A DNA stretch of 64,000 nt from Akkermansia massiliensis. Its GTDB lineage: Bacteria; Verrucomicrobiota; Verrucomicrobiia; Verrucomicrobiales; Akkermansiaceae. Location of the stretch: contig NZ_JAMGSI010000001.1 in the NCBI RefSeq assembly GCF_023516715.1, forward strand, positions 930,001 to 994,000, written 5' to 3'. A program made the position numbers and the translations under genes. The notes beneath the pieces were generated by a model. The model was not told the origin of the DNA and searched no databases. It was given only the letters and a program-made list of their open reading frames with translations. Below, in pieces: positions 1 to 8,455 of this stretch; positions within the stretch are counted from its first letter, which is position 1; each line of letters begins with the position of its first letter.

Positions 1-2
1 CT

Positions 3-794
3 GCTAGCCAGCAGGGCGCTGTAGCGTACAGAGTCAACCGCACCGTTTCACAATCCCAAATTGTACCCATTGCAGGGTTCCAGCGCCCCAAGTGGGCGGC
101 CATGGCGACCAATCCCAATGCCCCCGGCATGATGGCGACGGGTTACAAGATCGCCTTGCATTCCGCAACGCATTACAAGGTGACGGTAACGTACTCTTAC
201 CCGTCCGGAGATACCAATGAGGATGAAGACGGCAACCCCATCAATCCAGACAACCCGGATAATCCCGACGACGCGAAGGAAAAGTACAAGGTCAAGATCA
301 GCGACCGCTCGAACATGACGCTTGAGCCCATATTGAGCTATTACAAGTTGCGGGACACGAACGGGAACAATAAATATTCAGAGGATGATATGAGAACTCT
401 GGCCGTTTACCTGTCCGGGGGGCTTGTCTTGTGCAGCAACGGCCAGTACCGGCTTAAATGCGAGAAAGACGAAACGCCGGGGCATATTCAACTCCCCGTT
501 ACCCCGATTACCCCATATATCACACTCGGTTACAAAAAAATTTCGCAGAACAATACGGTCATCACGAAAACCTATACAGCGCGCCGCGTGGATCCGTCCA
601 AGGTGGAGCGCGTGGGAAAGATTGTCCAGGGCAGCGAGTTTGGAGGCGCAACGGAAGTACAAGGGTATAAGCTCAATTATCTCTTTACCCGGTACTCCAT
701 CCACAAGGTAGGTAACAGGGAATACGAGATCACGGAAGAATATACGCAATCCAATCCCGGAGGCTGGTCAACGGACCTATACAAAAATGGATAA
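3..794 (+). CDS. Phage structural-type protein, 5' end outside window
   Basis: The reading frame stays open from position 3 with no stop, so the gene starts upstream and only its last 263 codons are seen; an internal ATG at 102 is not the likely start. I do not recognise the family. A short linker rich in Asn-Pro-Asp repeats (about 234-275) separates two parts with beta-strand-like composition. Its stop overlaps the start of the next gene by 8 bp, implying co-translation. Position just before other tail-like genes suggests a virion component, probably tail or baseplate, but this is only context. Confidence 0.75.
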   Translation, partial: ASQQGAVAYRVNRTVSQSQIVPIAGFQRPKWAAMATNPNAPGMMATGYKIALHSATHYKVTVTYSYPSGDTNEDEDGNPINPDNPDNPDDAKEKYKVKISDRSNMTLEPILSYYKLRDTNGNNKYSEDDMRTLAVYLSGGLVLCSNGQYRLKCEKDETPGHIQLPVTPITPYITLGYKKISQNNTVITKTYTARRVDPSKVERVGKIVQGSEFGGATEVQGYKLNYLFTRYSIHKVGNREYEITEEYTQSNPGGWSTDLYKNG

Positions 795-2022
795 CATCAC
801 TAAGGGAGACCCTATCAAGGCGGATTGGGCCAACGCCCTTACAAACGCCCTCAATGCTGCTACGCATGGCAAAACGTCCATGCGCGGCGGTGGCGGCCAG
901 AACGTTTCCATTGCCCCTTATCAGCGCGGTTCACGCCCCCTGGCCTTTGATTTGGTGGAAATCACGGATGACGCGGAGGCATCCCTTTCCGGCAAGGTCT
1001 CTGGAGGGCTCCTTTTGAATGCCTATAAAGAGGAACAAGATACTGATAATGAGGAAGAAAAGAAGATACTGCTGAAAAATGAAGATATAGAGATCAGCGA
1101 GTATGAAGCCTCTTTTAAGGCAGGGGAAAAAGTGTGGGTGCATGTTACGTATGACACGGACACCTGGGAGGCATATACCGCTATCCTGGAAAAGGGGAAT
1201 GAGGTTCCAGAGCCGGAAGACGGGGAAGCTTACATTGTCGTAGGTGAGTTTGAGGAACGTGATAAATCCATTATTTACAAGCACAAAGGCATTACCTTCA
1301 TCAACTGGGATGTAATCAAATGGGAATTCAAAAAATACAAGCTTAAGACGGACCCCTTATGCGCCTTGGAACTCAAGGAAGTCGAAGAGGAAAACGAACT
1401 GACACTAAACATTGAATCATCCAGCGAAGAAGAAAACATTGATGCTGATAGCAATCTGAAAGTGTGGCTTGTCCAGAAAAAGGGGAAAGGGCAGGGCGGC
1501 GCGGAGGAAGGGCCGGTTAGGCTTGGCGTGAGAATCAAGGATGAACGCCCCGACTATACGGGGCAAGACCCCATTGAAATCACCGGCAGGAGCGTATCTC
1601 TCAAGCTGGACCAAACGGAACATGAAACGTCCAACGGCATCAAGTACAAATTAACCAAGACGGGAGGACAGCTTGATATAAGCTTGAACGCGGATTCCTT
1701 GGCTGTTGGCGAGAATTTAAAATTTGAAAAACCATTGCGGAAAACCAGTAGTGGCTATGTCGTTTTTGATTACGACCGGAATTGGAGCGAGCCCGCAAAC
1801 GGGGTAAAGGCCCATTTTGTAATGGTGGGAGATGCGCTTTCCGTTGAACTCCATGCAGATACGACTAGCGACGGCTCCGACGGTCTTATCAGTGATTCAT
1901 GGACTGTGCTTGCGTGTGATAGTGATCACGCATTGCGTTTAAAGAGAAACGATAATGAAAAAATCTATATCCAACAAGGAGAATGGAATAAATCTTCAAA
2001 TCAATACGAACCAATAAATTAA
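787..2022 (+). CDS. Phage hypothetical protein, probable virion component
   Basis: 411 residues, no recognised domain. The N-terminus (about 1-55) is a helical stretch followed by a Gly-rich segment, and the remainder is acidic and beta-rich. No signal peptide or membrane segment. Start at 787 overlaps the previous stop by 8 bp, so the two are probably translationally coupled. The phage glycosyltransferase gene begins 6 bp after its stop. A tail or fibre-associated role is inferred from position only. Confidence 0.7.
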   Translation: MDNITKGDPIKADWANALTNALNAATHGKTSMRGGGGQNVSIAPYQRGSRPLAFDLVEITDDAEASLSGKVSGGLLLNAYKEEQDTDNEEEKKILLKNEDIEISEYEASFKAGEKVWVHVTYDTDTWEAYTAILEKGNEVPEPEDGEAYIVVGEFEERDKSIIYKHKGITFINWDVIKWEFKKYKLKTDPLCALELKEVEEENELTLNIESSSEEENIDADSNLKVWLVQKKGKGQGGAEEGPVRLGVRIKDERPDYTGQDPIEITGRSVSLKLDQTEHETSNGIKYKLTKTGGQLDISLNADSLAVGENLKFEKPLRKTSSGYVVFDYDRNWSEPANGVKAHFVMVGDALSVELHADTTSDGSDGLISDSWTVLACDSDHALRLKRNDNEKIYIQQGEWNKSSNQYEPIN

Positions 2023-2028
2023 AGATAA

Positions 2029-2784
2029 ATGAATTACGCTATATTTTGCTACCGGGAAGACTATAAATGTCTTGAATTATGTGTCGGGCAAATCCGCAAG
2101 GTTGACCCTGATTGCATGATTTACCTGTTTGACGATGGGAAAGCCCCGCTCACAAAAAAGGACATCCCCAAGGGGAAGGACATCATTTACAAGAAGACCT
2201 ATTTTGAGCGCAACAAGAACCTGAACGGCCTTGAATGTGTCCGCGGCATGCTTTCCTGCATGCAGGATATTCCGGGCCGGGAACCCGTGATCAAGATTGA
2301 TGCTGATGCGCTGTTGATGTCCCTGAACGAAATCCGGAAATCGTTGTTTGAGCGCAGGAAGCTTGCGGGAGGCTACCAGTGCGCCGTGCCGTTCGCCTGG
2401 TCCGGTGTATGCTACTGGGTGACGCGGAAATTCATCAATGATGCTCTTGATGTCCTGGTGACGCTGGAATTCCCGGTACGCCATGACCAAACCTACCCGG
2501 AGGACGTGACCGTTTCCTTGCTGGCCCTGTACCTGTACGGGCGCAAGGGCGCCGACGTGATTGAGTTCCAGGGCGGGAAATACCTGATCGGAATCCGTAC
2601 GTGCGACTCCTACCAGTTATCAAAACTGGCGAAGCTGGCCCGGCATGTGTCCGCCGTCCACTGCGGACAGAAGGATTTTTATGAGCCGATCATCCAGCAA
2701 TCAGGCTGTACCATCCGGGAAGCTTGCGCCCGTATCATGTGGGAAATCCTTCACCCGGGTGAACCGGAAGGATTCAGGCTTTGA
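2029..2784 (+). CDS. Phage-encoded glycosyltransferase-like protein (GT-A type)
   Basis: 251 residues. A short N-terminal strand plus Y-L-F-D-D suggests a nucleotide-sugar fold, and an Asp-Ala-Asp triplet at residues 91-93 in a hydrophobic context (I-K-I-D-A-D-A-L) matches the metal-binding DxD of GT-A glycosyltransferases. A later acidic patch around D-Q-T-Y-P-E-D could hold the catalytic base. No membrane segment. It sits among virion-type genes, so it may glycosylate a virion protein or alter host surface sugars; which one cannot be told. Its 3' end overlaps the converging HTH gene by 11 bp. Confidence 0.65.
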   Translation: MNYAIFCYREDYKCLELCVGQIRKVDPDCMIYLFDDGKAPLTKKDIPKGKDIIYKKTYFERNKNLNGLECVRGMLSCMQDIPGREPVIKIDADALLMSLNEIRKSLFERRKLAGGYQCAVPFAWSGVCYWVTRKFINDALDVLVTLEFPVRHDQTYPEDVTVSLLALYLYGRKGADVIEFQGGKYLIGIRTCDSYQLSKLAKLARHVSAVHCGQKDFYEPIIQQSGCTIREACARIMWEILHPGEPEGFRL

Positions 2785-3244
2785 ACAGATCCAGAATCAT
2801 CTGGTTTTCCTCAAAACGTTTCTTTCCCGTGCCGTATGCTTTCATGATTTGTTCCGGCGTCTTTTTCCGCGGTGCCTCCAGCTTTTTGACAGGGCGGCGC
2901 TTCATGGCCGCATGTTCCGTCTGCTGCATCATCAGGGAGGGCGGGAGTCCGCTCTCAGCAAGGAATTTGGAAGCAGCGCGGGAAATGGCCGCTTTATGCA
3001 CGCCCAGTTTCCGCGCCCTCTGGGCCATGCGTTCATTTCCGAGCACAGACGTCAACCCCAGAGCGTATGCCACGCCGAATGCGGTGACATTGGGAGTGCG
3101 GCTGTTAATGACGTGATACAGGGCCAGGGACATGATCCGGATCATTTCAAGGGCGCGTTCCCGAAATTCGTTTTCCTGCTCCTGCCCTTCTTCCGGATAC
3201 TCAAAATCCGTATGTGCTGTGTAGTATGACTGTTGCGGTTCCAT
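2774..3244 (-). CDS. Small HTH protein facing the terminase operon
   Basis: 156 residues, acidic N-terminus and basic C-terminus. A helix-turn-helix-like segment lies near residues 70-95 (A-Q-R-A-R-K-L-G-V-H-K-A-A-I-S-R). No family recognised. It is transcribed divergently from the terminase small subunit, and the 58 bp between them is dominated by a 38-bp dyad that carries promoters in both directions, so a DNA-binding regulator of its own region is a reasonable guess. It converges on, and overlaps, the glycosyltransferase gene. A packaging-related DNA-binding role is an alternative. Confidence 0.65.
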   Translation of the reverse strand: MEPQQSYYTAHTDFEYPEEGQEQENEFRERALEMIRIMSLALYHVINSRTPNVTAFGVAYALGLTSVLGNERMAQRARKLGVHKAAISRAASKFLAESGLPPSLMMQQTEHAAMKRRPVKKLEAPRKKTPEQIMKAYGTGKKRFEENQMILDLFKA

Positions 3245-3254
3245 GCTTGGTGTA

Positions 3255-3292
3255 TTTACATATCAATATATCATGATATAATAATATGTAAA
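3255..3292. promoter_or_regulatory. 38-bp dyad carrying overlapping divergent promoters
   Basis: Outer arms tttacatat (3255-3263) and atatgtaaa (3284-3292) share an axis with a perfect 14-bp inner palindrome (3267-3280). Rightward: TTTACA 3255-3260, 16-bp spacer, TATAAT 3277-3282, serving the terminase genes. Leftward: TTTACA 3292-3287, 16-bp spacer, TATATT 3270-3265, serving the HTH gene. The two promoters occupy the same DNA, so polymerase or a dimeric regulator can use only one at a time. Confidence 0.65.
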
Positions 3293-3302
3293 GAGGGGAA
3301 TA

Positions 3303-3812
3303 ATGGCAGGGATTTCACAGGCGGAACTTGCCCGGCAATTGGGCGTCAATAAAAGCACGATCACATACCATGTGAAGCGCGGGCTGACGCATGCTCAAAT
3401 ACGGGAATTGATTGAGGCCAGAAGGAAGGAAAGTCCAGCCGTTGAAGCCGCTGCTTCAGGCATTGAAAAAAACGCCCCGGAAGTTGGGGAAGGAGTGGCG
3501 GAACTGCGGAAAAAGAAACTTGCCGCAGAAATTACCTACAAGAATTTGCAAGCTGAACAGGCCCGCGTGAAGCTTGAAAAGGACAAGGCAAATCTGGTGG
3601 ACATGGAGGATGTGAATGAACTTGTGGTGCATCTTGCCAGCGTAACCAAGGGCGTCATCCAGGCATTTGAAAACAAGCTGCCGGGCAAATTGGAGGGGTT
3701 GACGGCTGCTGAAATGGTTCCCGTGCTGCGGGAGGAAATCAAGGCTGCCCTGTACTCCATTGCAGAAGAGGCCAAGGCACAAATCAAAGTGATCAGCCGG
3801 GCGGAACAATGA
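3303..3812 (+). CDS. Terminase small subunit (Nu1-like)
   Basis: 169 residues. An N-terminal helix-turn-helix (about 4-32; Q-A-E-L-A-R-Q-L-G-V-N-K-S-T-I) is followed by a long charged coiled-coil (about 65-100) and a C-terminal helical part. This is the layout of lambda gpNu1-type packaging proteins, which recognise the packaging site on phage DNA and recruit the large subunit. The gene overlaps the large subunit start by 4 bp. A purine-rich aaagagggg stretch just before ATG 3303 is a good ribosome site. Assignment rests on the domain layout plus the adjacent TerL. Confidence 0.85.
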   Translation: MAGISQAELARQLGVNKSTITYHVKRGLTHAQIRELIEARRKESPAVEAAASGIEKNAPEVGEGVAELRKKKLAAEITYKNLQAEQARVKLEKDKANLVDMEDVNELVVHLASVTKGVIQAFENKLPGKLEGLTAAEMVPVLREEIKAALYSIAEEAKAQIKVISRAEQ

Positions 3813-5506
3813 AAGACATTGAAAAGGCTGCCGGATTTCTGAATCTTTTCTCGGATAATGTATCCGCGGGAATGGATGTAGAGCCGGTTACATGGATACG
3901 TGAAAATGTGGTAGACCAGCAATCGGCAAGGTCTTCCCACATTGATTTTACATTGAGCCCGTTCCTGCTGGACCCCATTGACAAATTCTTGAATGACGGT
4001 ACGGTCAAGCACATTAACCTGATGGCGCCAACCGGCTCCGGCAAATCAACATTGTTTGTAGGTCTGCTTAATTACCTCATTGCCAATGATGCCGGAAATA
4101 CCCTTGTCGCGTTTCAGAATGAGCAGGAAACATCTGATTTTGCGGAGACGCGGCTTTTCCCCACGTTCCGCGACAACAAAGCCCTGAAGGATTTGTTACC
4201 AAAGAAAAGGCATGCGGCCAGGAAAACGGAAATCCTTTTCCCGCACATGAATTTGTGGATGGTATCCGCTACCAAGGGCCAGTTGCAGTCAAAGTCCTGC
4301 CGGTATTTGATTGGTGATGAAATGTGGGCATGGGAAAAGGGGATGGTGCGGGAGTTCCTGGCCCGCCACCATGACCGGTTCAACCGTAAAATCTTGATGG
4401 TCTCCCAGGGGGGCGACAAGGGGACGGACTGGGTTGACGAGTACGGCAAGGGCCGCATCCATCATTACCATTGGCAATGCCCCGGCTGCCAGGGGTGGAA
4501 CGCTTATGACTGGCGGGATGTCATCTACAGTAAAGAGGAAAATATTGATTGGGAGCGTTTTAAGGAATCCGTCAAAATGGTGTGCCCGCGCTGCTCTCAT
4601 GAAATAGAAGATACCGTGAACAACCGGCGCCGACTGGCCAGCGGCGGCAAGTACGTGTTTTCCGGCAACACAAGCGCGTTGCCGGAGATAGTGAGCTACA
4701 ATTTTAATGCTTTGGCTTGTTACTGGGTGTCATGGGCTGATCTGGCTGTGGAGTGGATTCTTGCCAATCAAAAAAAGCGGAAGGGGGACATAGAGCCGCT
4801 TAAAAAGTTTATCCAGAAACGGCTTGCTCAAAACATTGTGGATTTGGGCGAAAAAGACGACGTGTTGAAAATCCCACTCACGGCGGAAAGTATGGAAGGG
4901 TACACCGTGGAAGACGAACGGACCCGTTTCCTGACCGTGGACGTCCAGAAGGGGCACTTTTGGCATACGGTTTATGCCGTTGACGCTGGCGGCTCCTTTC
5001 ATTTGCTTTCGGAGGGGCGCCTTGAAACGTTGGAAGATATTGAATGTAAACAATCTCAATTCAATGTGCCTGATCATTGCGTGGCTCTGGACTGTGCCTT
5101 TGATACGGATGCCGTTCGAAAGATATGCGGTCTTCATCATTGGTTTTCAATGAACGGTACTGTTAAAGAAGAGTACCTGCACAAAATCAAGGGGAGGGGA
5201 ATTAAACTGATTTATGCGCCCATCGAACGGCATATTGTTGAGGGGGTGCAGTGCCTTCACTTCAATTTTTCCTCCCAACGGGCGAAGGATGTTCTTGCCG
5301 CGCGGATTAAAACGGGGCATTTCAAGGTTCCTCATAATGTTTCTGCTGAATACATTAAGCAGATGCAAGCCGAAAGCAAGCAGGAATCCATAGACAAGCG
5401 TACTGGGCGGGTCTCCCTCAAGTGGCTTGCCTCCGGGAATAACTCTCACATGTGGGACTGTTCCTGCATGGCGGTAATTTTTGCCATGATTCACCGGGTC
5501 ATTTAA
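3809..5506 (+). CDS. Terminase large subunit (GpA family)
   Basis: 565 residues. ATPase domain: Walker A A-P-T-G-S-G-K-S-T at 73-81 and Walker B Y-L-I-G-D-E at 166-171. Two Cys pairs (C-P-G-C and C-P-R-C) form a probable zinc site between the ATPase and nuclease parts, as in lambda gpA. The C-terminal half has acidic positions of the RNase H-like nuclease (V-D-V-Q-K-G and L-D-C-A-F-D). It drives DNA into the prohead and cuts genome ends. Length is somewhat below lambda gpA (641). The portal gene is not downstream, as is usual, so the structural module must lie left of the window. Confidence 0.95.
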   Translation: MKDIEKAAGFLNLFSDNVSAGMDVEPVTWIRENVVDQQSARSSHIDFTLSPFLLDPIDKFLNDGTVKHINLMAPTGSGKSTLFVGLLNYLIANDAGNTLVAFQNEQETSDFAETRLFPTFRDNKALKDLLPKKRHAARKTEILFPHMNLWMVSATKGQLQSKSCRYLIGDEMWAWEKGMVREFLARHHDRFNRKILMVSQGGDKGTDWVDEYGKGRIHHYHWQCPGCQGWNAYDWRDVIYSKEENIDWERFKESVKMVCPRCSHEIEDTVNNRRRLASGGKYVFSGNTSALPEIVSYNFNALACYWVSWADLAVEWILANQKKRKGDIEPLKKFIQKRLAQNIVDLGEKDDVLKIPLTAESMEGYTVEDERTRFLTVDVQKGHFWHTVYAVDAGGSFHLLSEGRLETLEDIECKQSQFNVPDHCVALDCAFDTDAVRKICGLHHWFSMNGTVKEEYLHKIKGRGIKLIYAPIERHIVEGVQCLHFNFSSQRAKDVLAARIKTGHFKVPHNVSAEYIKQMQAESKQESIDKRTGRVSLKWLASGNNSHMWDCSCMAVIFAMIHRVI

Positions 5507-5529
5507 GCGCAACGGGCGCGCACTAGTGT

Positions 5530-7083
5530 ATGATGATTTTATGTCAGGGCGCCACATTTGATATTGCTACTACCAGCGGCATTGCTCAATCGGTGATGCT
5601 GCGTTTTGTGGACGGTGACGGCGCGGCAAAAGACATATCCGGAAACACGTTCCGCTGCGCTGTCCGCGGTCCCGGCGCCGCCGCTATTAAATGCGAGCCT
5701 ATTGACGCCACAAGCGCGCGCCTTGCATGGAGCCCCCTAAAAGCTGGGGCTCATGCCTATGATCTGTTCATGGCTGCGCCAGACGGCGCAGAACGGCCCT
5801 TGATTATGGGAGAAATCCAGGCCGCCCCCCGTGTCACGCCACCAGGAAATGAAGACGTGGTAACGATAGGCGACATTAAAATCATAGTCCCCGACGCCGC
5901 AGACGGAGAAGTTAAAATCATTGACCCTTCCGCGGATGCTGCAGAACGTGCGGAGGCCGCAGCTCAAAAAGCCGAAACTGCCGGAACTGATGCCGATACC
6001 GCACGGAAGGATGCGGAAAATGCTCTGAAATTGGCGAACGATGCTGCCGCATCCGCACAAAAGGCCCTTGCCGCCATCCCGCAGGTAGATGCTGTGGGTA
6101 ATATGATGCTGGAGGGTGGTCTGACTGCGAACGGCACCATCAACGCCAATGGTGGCATCAATATTCCGCTTACCGTGGGAGCGCAAACAGGCACGGCAGC
6201 CGTGAACCGCCTGTATGCCGCAGGAATGGCCGGAGTGACGGACATTTATACCCAGCATGTCTACCTGAACACGGGCGCTATTACGGCGACAGGTACGGCA
6301 TCTACTAAAATTCTGATACCTGGCCAGTACGCGCAGACAAACGTCCTGGCCAATACGCACAGTACTGTTATACATACTTTCACGGGGCCGCACGGCCAAT
6401 GGAATTATTCCAGTTTCGCCGGATTTTCTATCCCCTACCAATTAACGGCGGCTGGCAAAATCACCGTAGATATTGGGCGCGGGAGCAAGACGACGCGGCA
6501 AGATTTATCCCTGGACTCATACAGCATCATTCCCGGTAATAATCTGGCGTACAATACCGGGGAGATACTGGATATTACGTTTGATAATGTGCGCGATACG
6601 GCCCGCAATGGCTATGTGATCCGCGTCCGTGAAATATACTGTACCGAGTCCACGCAGCTCTGGAAGGTTAAAACCACAACCAGCTTTATCCCTGCTTCCG
6701 GTAACGAGCCAATACCTTATATAGTTAACAAGATCATCTACCAGCAATATGAGCCACGCTCCTACATTGCGGGGGATTATGGCGACGCTTACGGGGCATT
6801 GTTTTTGCTGACCGGAAGCGGTAGCATTCAGCAATTGTGGATGATTGCCACGGTACGAGGGGTTACGACTTTTGAAACGGGGACGGGGTTTAATCGCATT
6901 GTGTCAGACATGCCGGGGATTGCAGACGGTAGCGTTGCGCTCCTTGTCGGGTCTGCGGAGCGCACCAACTACCAACCGGGCAATGTCAACCCGGTTTACT
7001 ATGCCCTGGCCGCGATAGCCGAAAATGCCATTGAAACCGAAGAAACGACTGATTTTGAAGATATTAACGTACCAATAGGATGA
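5530..7083 (+). CDS. Tail fibre / baseplate receptor-binding-type protein
   Basis: 517 residues. The first ~110 resemble small beta-sandwich N-terminal domains of phage baseplate upper or fibre proteins. Residues about 135-180 form an Ala/Glu/Lys-rich coiled coil, probably a trimeric stalk. From about 190 there are Gly/Asn/Thr-rich repeats (G-G-L-T-A-N-G-T-I-N-A-N-G-G) and then a large beta-rich C-terminal head. This stalk-plus-head order is typical of fibres. Two in-frame ATGs (5530 and 5533) compete as start. It overlaps the next gene by 4 bp. Receptor binding is inferred from architecture, not from a recognised family. Confidence 0.65.
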   Translation: MMILCQGATFDIATTSGIAQSVMLRFVDGDGAAKDISGNTFRCAVRGPGAAAIKCEPIDATSARLAWSPLKAGAHAYDLFMAAPDGAERPLIMGEIQAAPRVTPPGNEDVVTIGDIKIIVPDAADGEVKIIDPSADAAERAEAAAQKAETAGTDADTARKDAENALKLANDAAASAQKALAAIPQVDAVGNMMLEGGLTANGTINANGGINIPLTVGAQTGTAAVNRLYAAGMAGVTDIYTQHVYLNTGAITATGTASTKILIPGQYAQTNVLANTHSTVIHTFTGPHGQWNYSSFAGFSIPYQLTAAGKITVDIGRGSKTTRQDLSLDSYSIIPGNNLAYNTGEILDITFDNVRDTARNGYVIRVREIYCTESTQLWKVKTTTSFIPASGNEPIPYIVNKIIYQQYEPRSYIAGDYGDAYGALFLLTGSGSIQQLWMIATVRGVTTFETGTGFNRIVSDMPGIADGSVALLVGSAERTNYQPGNVNPVYYALAAIAENAIETEETTDFEDINVPIG

Positions 7084-7490
7084 ACAACGAAGAGATACAG
7101 ATACAATTCCCCCGGCCCGGACAATGGGGAGAATTCGCCTTGACGGCCATCTACCGGGATGCGGAGGGCTACGCCCACACGGACCGCTACACGCAAGACG
7201 ACATCCCCGCCGACCAAGCCCCGGCCATGCAGGCTGTAGTTGCCGCGCTGGTGGGACTGGCGGAACCGTGGAAAGCCTCCCAGGTGTGGGCGCGGCTGGG
7301 GAAAGATGCTCTAAGCCTTACGGAAGACGGAACCTATGAAATGATTGAGGCCGTGTCTCTGACCGTCGAGGCCGTCAATGACCAGGGAGGCAGACGGATA
7401 TTCACCACCATCAATTACCCGGCTTTTGTCCTCACGGACCCCGCCGCCGTGGCATTTTTCAAATACTTCACAAAGCAAAACCATGAGTAA
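7080..7490 (+). CDS. Phage hypothetical protein downstream of the fibre gene
   Basis: 136 residues, soluble, no recognised domain. Overlaps the fibre stop by 4 bp and the next start by 8 bp (ATGAGTAA), so it is translationally coupled on both sides. Genes in this place are often fibre assembly chaperones or small fibre partners; that role is a positional guess. Confidence 0.65.
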   Translation: MNNEEIQIQFPRPGQWGEFALTAIYRDAEGYAHTDRYTQDDIPADQAPAMQAVVAALVGLAEPWKASQVWARLGKDALSLTEDGTYEMIEAVSLTVEAVNDQGGRRIFTTINYPAFVLTDPAAVAFFKYFTKQNHE

Positions 7491-7800
7491 GTTAAGTGAC
7501 GAACAAAAGAAGGCCGCCCTGGAGGCGGGGAAGCAGGGCATGAAGAATGCCTACGAAAAAAGCAAAACTAAACCCGGCCTGAAATGGTGGGAACGCCTTT
7601 TGTGGGTGGTCCTGGCGGGGGCGGCCTATGCGGCGTCCGCTTTACTGGGAGGCTGTGGGCACTCCGTAGACGTGACCCCAGGCCGCACGGAGGTCTGCAA
7701 GGACGGTTCCTGCCTCGTCATTGAGCAGGGGCATATCTCCTATTCCCAGGCCCAGCCCAAGACGGAGGTTGCGCCCGTAGTTCAAGCCACCAAGAAATAA
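7483..7800 (+). CDS. Small membrane/lipoprotein in the lysis cassette
   Basis: 105 residues from ATG 7483, chosen because it overlaps the upstream stop; a longer frame opening at 7378 would run back through the previous gene. A basic N-terminal part is followed by a hydrophobic segment (about 44-62) ending in L-L-G-G-C, a plausible lipobox, then a short polar tail. Together with the next gene (one membrane segment plus coiled coil) this could be the outer-membrane half of a two-component spanin. The 40 or so residues before the hydrophobic segment are longer than usual for a lipoprotein signal, so a simple membrane protein is the alternative. Confidence 0.6.
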   Translation: MSKLSDEQKKAALEAGKQGMKNAYEKSKTKPGLKWWERLLWVVLAGAAYAASALLGGCGHSVDVTPGRTEVCKDGSCLVIEQGHISYSQAQPKTEVAPVVQATKK

Positions 7801-7804
7801 GACC

Positions 7805-8056
7805 ATGTGCAAACTCTCCGAAGTACCGGCACGTTTCTTCGATTTCGCCAAGGCTTTCCCCGCCTGGGCCTGCGTCCTGATGTCGCTGACGATATGCGGC
7901 GGGGCATGCTGGTACATCGGGGAGGTGGTCAGCCACCACAATGACCGCCTTTGTGATCTGATGACCATGCAGACGCAGGCCCAGGTGGAGACGGCCAAGG
8001 CGATCCAACTACTTGCCGTCAGAATCGAAAACATAGAAAGGAAGCTGGAAAAGTGA
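7805..8056 (+). CDS. Single-span membrane protein with coiled coil (lysis cassette)
   Basis: 83 residues. A transmembrane segment at about 19-41 is followed by a short coiled coil (about 55-82; V-E-T-A-K-A-I-Q-L-L-A-V-R-I-E-N-I). This shape fits an inner-membrane spanin or a class III holin. It lies between the lipoprotein-like gene and the tiny two-span protein, with 4 bp overlap to the latter. Confidence 0.6.
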   Translation: MCKLSEVPARFFDFAKAFPAWACVLMSLTICGGACWYIGEVVSHHNDRLCDLMTMQTQAQVETAKAIQLLAVRIENIERKLEK

Positions 8057-8208
8057 ATGAAGAACAATTCTTTCTGTCGTTAATGGCCATTTTATCAGCA
8101 ACAGTTTTGGGATTTACCCTCATGTGTATAGGGGAACCTGGATATGGTATCGGGGTATGGCTCACTGCACTGGCCATTCTCTTGTACTTTTTTCGGTGCG
8201 GACGATAA
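8053..8208 (+). CDS. Candidate holin (51 aa, GTG start)
   Basis: A 51-residue frame starting GTG at 8053, overlapping the preceding TGA as GTGA. It contains two hydrophobic stretches (about 7-26 and 33-46) with a short Gly/Pro turn between, and ends C-G-R. Two-span, very short proteins beside an endolysin gene are commonly holins, which open the inner membrane at a set time. No sequence family is recognised, so the role is inferred from topology and position. Confidence 0.5.
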   Translation: MNEEQFFLSLMAILSATVLGFTLMCIGEPGYGIGVWLTALAILLYFFRCGR

Positions 8209-8266
8209 CACCAACTGTAAAGTTTTTCTTACAAGTTCCCTTTAGTTAATAATCAATAGTTTCCGT

Positions 8267-8455
8267 ATGCCTACCCTGTACATACTCATTGTGGACGAAC
8301 CCGGAAAGGAGCAATGGATGAAAATTTTTCTTACCGAAAGAGACGCCGCTTTTTTCCTGGCTCAATTTAATGAGTGGCATTTGCATGCCAAGTGCCATTG
8401 CTACACCGTGGAAGGCAAGCGGCTTGTGCAACTTATCGACAATCTGAACGAATGA
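8267..8455 (+). CDS. Small phage hypothetical protein
   Basis: 62 residues, soluble, no known domain. Its stop overlaps the endolysin ATG by 4 bp (ATGA), implying coupled translation with the lysis gene. Confidence 0.55.
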   Translation: MPTLYILIVDEPGKEQWMKIFLTERDAAFFLAQFNEWHLHAKCHCYTVEGKRLVQLIDNLNE

